Origin: Pyrococcus furiosus DSM 3638
GTDB lineage: Archaea > Methanobacteriota_B > Thermococci > Thermococcales > Thermococcaceae
Length of the DNA stretch: 64,000 bases
Direction: 5' to 3'
Assembly: GCF_000007305.1 (NCBI RefSeq)
Contig: NC_003413.1
Location: forward strand, 62,001 to 126,000
Every line of letters begins with the position of its first letter. Within the stretch, counting starts at the first letter, position 1. Shown piece after piece: positions 58,590-64,000 of this stretch. Both the position numbers and the translations under genes were made by a program. The notes beneath the pieces were generated by a model, which saw nothing but the letters and a program-made list of their open reading frames with translations, made no database searches and was not told where the DNA came from.

Positions 58590-59684
58590 TCAAGGTTCAT
58601 TTACTAAAAATTCAAGAGCTTTTTCGGTTTTCTTGTCAAACAGCACAATTGATTCACTTTTTATTTTGATGTTAACTTTCTCTCCAAATCTAAAATGTTC
58701 CTCTTCAGGAGCGAACACCTTAACCACATTTCCATTAACAAAAATTGTGAGGATCTGCTCCCTTCCCAGGGGCTCGAAGGAATATATTTCCCCCACTAAT
58801 CCTTCTTTACCTTCTCTTACTATTTCTACATCGTGTGGTCTAAAGCCTATATACACTTCTTTTACATCTAGCTTCTTGATGATCTCTCTGTATTGAGGGG
58901 GAATATCAAGTATATTTTCGGAGCTAATAACGAGTTTTCCATCTTCAATTTTTGCCTCAATGAAGTTCATTGGTGGGTTGCCTAGAAATCCTCCCACAAA
59001 CTTGTATTTTGGTTTGTGGTAGACTTCATCAGGATCTCCAACCTGTAGAATTTTCCCCTCCTTAATAACAGCTATTCTGTCGGCCATGGCTAAAGCTTCT
59101 GCCTGATCATGGGTCACATAGACTGCCGTAATGTCTAGGTCCTTCTGAAGTCTCTTTAATTCAGCTCTCACCTCTAGTCTTAGAAGGGCATCAAGATTGC
59201 TTAGAGGTTCATCTAGTAAGAGAACGTCTGGCTCCTTGACTAATGCCCTCGCTATTGCCACTCTCTGCTGCTGTCCGCCGCTGAGTTGCCATGGATACCT
59301 CTCCAATAAATTTTCTATGTGAAGTATCTTTGCCACTTCCCTAACTTTCTTGTCTATTTCCTCTTTTGGCAACTTTCTTAGCTCTAATGGAAAAGCTATA
59401 TTTTTGTATACGGTCATGTGGGGATAAAGAGCCCAGTTTTGAAATACTAGCCCTACATTCCTGTCTTTTGGGGGAAGCTCCGTTACATCCCTATCGTCAA
59501 AATAAATTCTCCCTGCAGTTGGTTTGTATATTCCTGCTATTGTGTAGAGAAGCGTCGATTTTCCACTACCAGATGGCCCCAAGAGAGCCATAAATTCTTT
59601 GTCTTTTATGGTTAAATTAATGTTATCTAGAGCAGTGAAATTTCCAAACTTTTTAACAATACCTTCCAGCTTTATGCTGACCAT
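58590..59684 (-). CDS. Sugar ABC transporter ATP-binding protein (MalK/UgpC type)
   Basis: A 364-residue ATPase of a carbohydrate importer. Walker A GPSGSGKSTLLY, Q-loop VFQNWALYPHMTV, signature LSGGQQQR, Walker B VLLLDEPLSNLDA and switch His VTHDQAEA are intact. Residues about 240-364 form the TOBE-type regulatory domain (VYIGFRPHDVEI). ATG at 59684 follows GAGGTGTTAAAG. It ends the four-gene operon with two permeases and a binding protein. P. furiosus has several such sugar importers; the substrate cannot be assigned from this subunit. Confidence 0.92.
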   Translation of the reverse strand: MVSIKLEGIVKKFGNFTALDNINLTIKDKEFMALLGPSGSGKSTLLYTIAGIYKPTAGRIYFDDRDVTELPPKDRNVGLVFQNWALYPHMTVYKNIAFPLELRKLPKEEIDKKVREVAKILHIENLLERYPWQLSGGQQQRVAIARALVKEPDVLLLDEPLSNLDALLRLEVRAELKRLQKDLDITAVYVTHDQAEALAMADRIAVIKEGKILQVGDPDEVYHKPKYKFVGGFLGNPPMNFIEAKIEDGKLVISSENILDIPPQYREIIKKLDVKEVYIGFRPHDVEIVREGKEGLVGEIYSFEPLGREQILTIFVNGNVVKVFAPEEEHFRFGEKVNIKIKSESIVLFDKKTEKALEFLVNEP

Positions 59685-59695
59685 CTTTAACACCT

Positions 59696-60565
59696 CTATC
59701 CTTTTATTCCTCCACTATACCCTCTCAACAAAATCTGCTGAGCTGTTAAGAAGAATATTATTGTGGGCAGAAGATATAATGTCCCTACCGCTGCTATTAG
59801 TGGCATGTGAGTGTACTCTGCCTCAATGTTGGCTTCAATAAATGTGGCCAATGTCTGATCTATGAGAAAAGTTCTTACATAAATTATGTCTTGCCACCCT
59901 GCTAAGAAGGAAAACAGAGCTACTGCGAGGATTCCTGGTTTGATCAAGGGTAGCATAATCTTTCTCCATACTGTTATTCTTGAGGCTCCATCGATTATCC
60001 CTGCCCACTCAAATTCCCAGGGAACTATGTCGAAAAATCCTTTCATCAGCCATACTGACATTGGAACTTCTAAGGCAGCTCTTGCAAAAATTACATAGAT
60101 AAATGAATACGTCCGTATTAAAGAAGGATCTTGAGGAGCCCAAAGCCTGTATAAGAGGTACACTCCAACTATCAAGGCCACCCCTGGGAAAGCATGAAGG
60201 AGCATCAATGACAAAATCAGTATTTTTCTTCCCTTAAAATCCATTCTTGAAAGTGCATATCCTGACATTATGCTTATTCCAGTAACAACTCCTGAAACTC
60301 CCAGGGCGACAAGTAATGTGTTCAATATTATTTTTGGCATATCTGCCCTAATACCTCCAGTAATTGCCAACTTTCCTTTCAATGCATTTATCCAATTTTC
60401 AATTGTAGGATGAAAATTGCTGAGGTCAAAATTCGTCACCATTTGAGTGCTAAAGCTTGATAGGGCTAGTAGAGAGAAGCCTACAAGTAAGGGCAGTGTT
60501 GCTAAGAATAGACCTAGAATCAGGACAACTTCTGAACTTTTTGACCTCGTTTCTACATCTTTCAT
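59696..60565 (-). CDS. Sugar ABC transporter permease (MalG type)
   Basis: A 289-residue permease with six hydrophobic segments, from VVLILGLFLATLPLLVGFSLLAL to LYLLPTIIFFLTAQQILL. The EAA loop reads EWAGIIDGASRITVWRKIMLPLIKPG and docks on the ATPase. It ends RGYSGGIKG as is common for MalG-like proteins. The start overlaps the MalF-like gene stop by four bases. Confidence 0.92.
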   Translation of the reverse strand: MKDVETRSKSSEVVLILGLFLATLPLLVGFSLLALSSFSTQMVTNFDLSNFHPTIENWINALKGKLAITGGIRADMPKIILNTLLVALGVSGVVTGISIMSGYALSRMDFKGRKILILSLMLLHAFPGVALIVGVYLLYRLWAPQDPSLIRTYSFIYVIFARAALEVPMSVWLMKGFFDIVPWEFEWAGIIDGASRITVWRKIMLPLIKPGILAVALFSFLAGWQDIIYVRTFLIDQTLATFIEANIEAEYTHMPLIAAVGTLYLLPTIIFFLTAQQILLRGYSGGIKG

Positions 60566-61509
60566 TCTATTTCACCCCTGGGTTTCTTTATCATCTTTTC
60601 AAATTCCAAGACTTTCAACGTGATAACTCCTCCAATTATTCCTAATATTGAGAGAATAACTGCTGCCGCCGCTGCAAGTCCTTGCTCTTGCTCTCCCCTC
60701 CCAAATGCTGTGTTAAATACATAAAGAGCTAAAGTTGTTCCATAGTCCCTATTCACAAGATCCCATTCTACCAACAAGAACAGGTGCGGGTAAGTGGTTA
60801 GCAGGCTTAAGAACTGCCATGTTAAGACATACAAGAAGTGCCACTTCATCATGGGGAAAAGTATTCTCTTTGAAATTTGCCAACCAGAGGCACCATCAAC
60901 TCTAGCAGCAATTACAATTTCTTTTGGAATCTGATTTAATGCAGAAGTAAACACTATCATTCCAAAACTAACTCCAACGAGACCATTCACAAATATGATA
61001 ATACTCCAAGCTCCCCAAGGTATTATTTGGCCAAAGGGAATAGGTTCAGAAATTAAACCTAATTTTAGGAGAATCGAATTAAGGGTTCCAATCTCGCTTC
61101 CATGGAAGAAATAATACCATACAAGGCTGTAAACAGCTATTGGTGACATTCTAGGTAAGAGCCAGAGTAACCTATATATATTTCCTGGACGCTCGCTCAT
61201 AAAAAATGTTGCCAGGGCTAGGCCAAGTCCTCCAAATACATTGATTATTAGAGTAATTCCAACAAAGACAATAGTAGTCAAAACGACTGCCTTAAACGTT
61301 GGGTCATATTTAAACATATGGAATAACCTTTGATAATTGTAAAACCCTACAAAGTCATGCATGTATCTTTCGATATTCCAATTTTTCATGCCTGTGAAGC
61401 TTATGTAAACGGTTAGAACGAGTGGAATTAAGTAAAACAGCACAACAATAATTAACATTGGAGAAAGAAAAAATGAAAGGGTATAGAGCTTGTCTTTTCT
61501 AATTTTCAT
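60562..61509 (-). CDS. Sugar ABC transporter permease (MalF/UgpA type)
   Basis: A 315-residue permease with six hydrophobic segments, the first FFLSPMLIIVVLFYLIPLVLTVYI. The EAA loop reads AARVDGASGWQISKRILFPMMKWH. The periplasm-facing loops around FHMFKYDPTF suit the UgpA-like group. It begins one base after the binding-protein gene stop region and overlaps the MalG-like gene, so all are coordinately translated. Confidence 0.92.
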   Translation of the reverse strand: MKIRKDKLYTLSFFLSPMLIIVVLFYLIPLVLTVYISFTGMKNWNIERYMHDFVGFYNYQRLFHMFKYDPTFKAVVLTTIVFVGITLIINVFGGLGLALATFFMSERPGNIYRLLWLLPRMSPIAVYSLVWYYFFHGSEIGTLNSILLKLGLISEPIPFGQIIPWGAWSIIIFVNGLVGVSFGMIVFTSALNQIPKEIVIAARVDGASGWQISKRILFPMMKWHFLYVLTWQFLSLLTTYPHLFLLVEWDLVNRDYGTTLALYVFNTAFGRGEQEQGLAAAAAVILSILGIIGGVITLKVLEFEKMIKKPRGEIE

Positions 61510-63135
61510 TCAATCACCCCTGGGAAACTTCCAATCTTTGGGGATCTCTCCGACTATCTCTATGTTGTCTTTAAGTTCAGGGTCAGCGTTTATCTTTGAG
61601 ATAATGTAATTAACGCCCTCCTCTGGTGTCATTTCCCCTCTTAAGACTTTATCTACGGCATCCTTAAAGATGTCTGCAAGTGCTGGGTACTTTGGATGTG
61701 AAGGAGCAAAGTGGGTGTACTGGAGCATGTAGCTTACATCTGCCAAGAATTGGGCATTTATTGGGTTGACAGTGCTCTCTACAATATCTTTGATGTTCTC
61801 CTTAACTTCAGGAGCTAAGTCCAGGTTTAATGCTTTGAGGTTGTTTAACCACTGGTCATCTTTTATCAATTCTGCGGCAGCTTTTCTAACTGGCAGATGG
61901 GCTGAAATAACGCTGTGGATTGCATTGATTTTAGGATCGCTTGCTTTGATTATCATTAGAAATGCAAGAGCTTGATAGACATCTTTCAGTTCTTCGTACT
62001 TTGGATTTAATTGGCCGGCTTTTGAGTTAATCATCCATATGAATGGTTGGCTTAGCGTTACAGGTTTTGCTCCTTTCTCTCCTGCTGGGAACAGAGTGTA
62101 AGCAAACCACTCTTTCACTTCTTCAGGGGTTAGACTTCTTCCCTTATAATATTGCTTTGTCTGCCATTCTGTCCAGTACCATGTTCCTCCGATGTCAAAT
62201 AGCGTTTTTCCTTCAACAATAGTTGGGTGGATTTGCTTTGCCCAATCCCAGCTCATTATATCCTCTGGCAGAAGACCGTCTCTGGCAAACTTCCATTCTA
62301 CGTATAACCACTTATATACTGCGGGCACATCCAGAACAAGCTTTCCGGTATTCTCATCGTATAATTTTCCATTGAATGCAAAGATAAATTGGATTAAATC
62401 TGGGTGGGCAGAGCCTTTTCTATGTATTAGCCCCCACTCAGCACATCCTTTCTCTTTTGCCTGCTTTGCCCAATAATATACGTCGCTCCATGTAAACTCT
62501 CCATTCTTTACCTTTTCTGGAAGTTGGGACACATCAAGGCCCACACACTGGGCAACATCCTTTCTCACATAGAATGGCCTTGCTTCAGTGTCCTGAGGAA
62601 GGCCATATAACCTTCCATTGTACTTTGAAGCGTCAAGGAGAGTGGGGTAAAAGTCGTTGATAACTGATTGGTATGCCTGAGCATAATCGGTGATGTCAAG
62701 GATGTACCCTTCTTCGGCTAGTGTTGAGAGAAAGGCGTAGCTGTTAACAAAGAAGTCGCCTGCTTGTCCGAGAGGTTGCTTGCTTAGGAATTCTTTATAT
62801 TGGTCGTTGAAACTCTGGTCGTATTTAACTGTGACAGTAATCTTGACACTTATTCCGTTCTCTTTCCATATCTTATTTATCTTATATGCAGCGTCAACTA
62901 TTCCATAAACTCTCATAACGCTGTTTGGATCCCCAGATCCCCAAGCTGAGAACTTAACTTCCGAAATTCCATTTTCCTCAAGTACTTTTCCAATCTTAAT
63001 AACGTCCTTGGCAAAATCACCCGTCAGCTGTACTTTCTTGCTTGCTTGGGTTTCTTTAGTTTCCCCTCCAATACAGCCGCTAGCTAAAACTCCAGAAATT
63101 AGAACTACAAGTAGGAATACAGCTTTGTGCTTCAT
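61510..63135 (-). CDS. Sugar ABC transporter solute-binding lipoprotein
   Basis: A 541-residue extracellular binding protein, promoter-proximal in the operon. The N-terminal signal FLLVVLISGVLASGC has a lipobox ASGC, followed by a linker and a large two-lobe binding fold with many aromatics (YVEWKFARDGLLPEDIMSWDWAKQIH, GGTWYWTEWQTKQYYKG) suitable for stacking on sugars. It is longer than usual MalE-like proteins (about 400-450 residues). GGGGGTAGAAAAA precedes the ATG at 63135, and TTTTTATC near 63215 may be the TATA element. No glycosidase gene lies beside it, so the substrate is open. Confidence 0.92.
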   Translation of the reverse strand: MKHKAVFLLVVLISGVLASGCIGGETKETQASKKVQLTGDFAKDVIKIGKVLEENGISEVKFSAWGSGDPNSVMRVYGIVDAAYKINKIWKENGISVKITVTVKYDQSFNDQYKEFLSKQPLGQAGDFFVNSYAFLSTLAEEGYILDITDYAQAYQSVINDFYPTLLDASKYNGRLYGLPQDTEARPFYVRKDVAQCVGLDVSQLPEKVKNGEFTWSDVYYWAKQAKEKGCAEWGLIHRKGSAHPDLIQFIFAFNGKLYDENTGKLVLDVPAVYKWLYVEWKFARDGLLPEDIMSWDWAKQIHPTIVEGKTLFDIGGTWYWTEWQTKQYYKGRSLTPEEVKEWFAYTLFPAGEKGAKPVTLSQPFIWMINSKAGQLNPKYEELKDVYQALAFLMIIKASDPKINAIHSVISAHLPVRKAAAELIKDDQWLNNLKALNLDLAPEVKENIKDIVESTVNPINAQFLADVSYMLQYTHFAPSHPKYPALADIFKDAVDKVLRGEMTPEEGVNYIISKINADPELKDNIEIVGEIPKDWKFPRGD

Positions 63136-63509
63136 TTTTTTCTACCCCCTTCATGATGTAAAGCTAAAGAGAACAAAAACAATCCGTTGTAATTTTAGTT
63201 CTCATTCGATAAAAATGTTTTGGTGGTCAATAAAAGAATAAGTAAAAGCAAAAAGAGGGGTCTTCCTCATGTGAACTTTTATGAGTTCACGTGAGAATTC
63301 ATTCCCCGATTTACTGTGAGTGCCCGGACTTAGACCGTCCCACCCATTTCTCTTTTCTCTCTCGGTTCGCTACGGCGGAACGGGTCGCCCGAACACTCGC
63401 AGGGTTCAACCAGCCCTCCACCTCACCTCGTTCACCGACTTCATTAGGCTGGCATCACTACCAAAAACTATTTAAGTAAATAAGTATTTAAGTATTTTGG
63501 TGAACACAA
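63136..63509. other. Gene-poor region with promoter, strong hairpin and GC-rich structured stretch
   Basis: From left: leader and promoter of the sugar transporter operon (to about 63220), the hairpin at 63266-63295, then a visibly GC-rich stretch (about 63300-63460) in an otherwise AT-rich neighbourhood, and a TATA-like CTATTTAAG at 63469-63477 ahead of the RHH gene. In the GC-rich part CTGTGAGTG (63314-63322) can pair over nine positions with CACTCGCAG (63394-63402), and CGGG-TCG-CCCG (63381-63391) forms an inner hairpin. On the minus strand, a short frame ends SLMKSVNEVRWRAG, looking like a protein C-terminus. A remnant of a TnpB-type element with its RNA is one explanation. Confidence 0.5.
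63266..63295. repeat. Strong imperfect hairpin at edge of GC-rich region
   Basis: CTCATGTGAAC (63266-63276) pairs with GTTCACGTGAG (63285-63295), all 11 positions with one G-U pair, around an eight-base loop TTTTATGA. Such subterminal hairpins are found at ends of IS200/IS605-type elements; it could also end transcripts. Confidence 0.7.
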
Positions 63510-63670
63510 TGGGAGTCATAACCGTAAAAATTCCAGACGAGTTGGAGGTTAAATTCCGGAAGAAAATCCTCGAAATTTACGGTGTTAAGAAAGGAGTTCT
63601 TGGAATGGCGATAACAGAGGCGATTGAATTATGGCTCGAAAAATACGAAAACTCCGAAAAGCAGAAGTGA
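63509..63670 (+). CDS. Small ribbon-helix-helix-like protein
   Basis: A 53-residue ORF, too short for many gene callers, beginning MGVITVKIPDELEVKFRK and ending ELWLEKYENSEKQK. A single beta strand (GVITVKIP) followed by two helices fits the CopG/Arc ribbon-helix-helix DNA-binding fold. GGTGA lies five bases ahead of the ATG, and a TATA-like TATTTAA upstream supports expression. Its 3' end overlaps the TnpB-like gene by up to 40 bases (or as a GTGA overlap), so the two are coupled; it may regulate the element. Confidence 0.75.
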   Translation: MGVITVKIPDELEVKFRKKILEIYGVKKGVLGMAITEAIELWLEKYENSEKQK

Positions 63671-64000
63671 ACTACATTACTATCAAGGCAACGCTCGAAG
63701 CAGAAAAGAAGGAAGACTATCTAAAACTTGCCCTTTTAACAGAAAAATTTAAGAGAGCTGTCGAACTGTCGATAAGACTCCAGCTTAAGGGTGTTAAGAA
63801 GAGCGAGGGTGTGAAAGAAGTTTCTCGACTGATTCTCAACAACTGGTGGTATTCCGACAGTGCTTGGGATTATGCGAAAATGCTCCGTAAAGGTGCAGAG
63901 CGAAGCGGAGGGAATCCAAAACACATTCATCTGAAGTCCAAGTTTCTCATCAGCAAGCCAAAAGAAAACGAGAATGGAAATAGAAACGTTAGGATTAATG
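63631..64000 (+). CDS. TnpB-like (OrfB) protein, N-terminal part (runs off window)
   Basis: An open frame from ATG at 63631 (MARKIRKLRKAEVNYITIK) or GTG at 63667 (MNYITIKATLEAEKKEDY), continuing past the window edge with no stop. The visible 123 residues resemble the N-terminal domain of IS605/IS1341-group TnpB proteins from hyperthermophilic archaea: KLALLTEKFKRAVELSIRL, LILNNWWYSDSAWDYAKML, GAERSGGNPKHIHLKSKFLI and GNRNVRI. TnpB proteins are RNA-guided nucleases; the RuvC and zinc-finger parts would lie to the right. The GTG start would give a GTGA overlap with the RHH gene. No TnpA gene is seen on the left side. Confidence 0.65.
   Translation, partial: MARKIRKLRKAEVNYITIKATLEAEKKEDYLKLALLTEKFKRAVELSIRLQLKGVKKSEGVKEVSRLILNNWWYSDSAWDYAKMLRKGAERSGGNPKHIHLKSKFLISKPKENENGNRNVRIN

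Noticed and set aside
63291-63479. Plus-strand 62-residue ORF in the GC-rich region
   Set aside because: No ribosome site, unusual composition (Ser, Arg, Thr-rich), and the region is better explained as structured non-coding sequence.

Overview
The window reads as a chromosomal segment of a hyperthermophilic euryarchaeon of the Thermococcales, and the gene content and order match Pyrococcus furiosus. Recognisable P. furiosus landmarks include the CelB/AdhA/AdhB/LamA saccharide cluster, the tungstate transporter WtpABC, an intein-bearing clamp-loader gene, the SurR/protein disulfide oxidoreductase pair, the two primase subunits, PAN and an RNase P RNA. Genes are tightly packed, often overlap by 4-20 bases, use GGTG/GAGG-type ribosome sites and have archaeal TATA boxes. 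Identification is by recall of family and species sequences, not by a database search.

Layout. 0-5.4 kb: a partial HTH regulator, a cupin, an M28-type peptidase, dolichyl-phosphate mannose synthase, and fibrillarin plus Nop56 (C/D RNP core). 5.5-8.7 kb: a complete bacterial-type riboflavin operon. 8.8-11.8 kb: an unknown gene, an ECF transporter T component split by a frameshift, its ATPase, and an intact IS6-like insertion sequence with an 8-bp target duplication. 11.9-15.8 kb: coiled-coil protein, archaeosine synthase ArcS, a lipoprotein and two tRNAs (Gly, Phe). 16-20.4 kb: beta-glucosidase divergent from two alcohol dehydrogenases and laminarinase. 20.4-26.3 kb: biotin ligase, the two cyclic 2,3-diphosphoglycerate genes, and wtpABC. 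26.3-31.6 kb: KptA, a frameshifted Dna2-like nuclease-helicase and AlaX. 31.6-36.4 kb: CBS protein, a two-domain phosphoesterase, a Trm5-like methylase, MoaA and a DUF835 membrane protein. 36.4-40.4 kb: RFC large and small subunits, the small one with a 525-residue intein. 40.5-43.4 kb: Pdo and divergent SurR-ferredoxin-geranylgeranyl reductase, with a SurR operator between. 43.4-48.2 kb: NadE, TPR protein, MoaE, a SPASM-like protein lacking the radical SAM motif, and two KaiC-like ATPases, the second frameshifted. 48.3-52.9 kb: an exported beta-rich protein, a TctA-like membrane protein, a zinc-ribbon protein, an aldolase, RNase P RNA and an EamA transporter. 52.9-58.5 kb: primase PriS/PriL, a Clp1/Grc3-type kinase, an Lrp-like regulator, EngB and PAN. 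58.6-63.1 kb: a MalEFGK-type sugar ABC transporter. 63.2-64 kb: a GC-rich structured non-coding stretch, a small RHH protein and the start of a TnpB-like gene.

Functional themes are information processing (replication, tRNA and rRNA processing), saccharide uptake and breakdown, cofactor synthesis (riboflavin, molybdopterin, NAD) with tungstate import, and redox control through SurR. Three genes are split by what looks like one extra base in a short homopolymer (about 9697, 27124 and 47919). The most interesting unexplained parts are the SPASM/KaiC cluster with a perfect palindrome ahead of it, the TnpB-associated structured region at the right edge, and the RNase P RNA promoter buried inside the preceding coding region.
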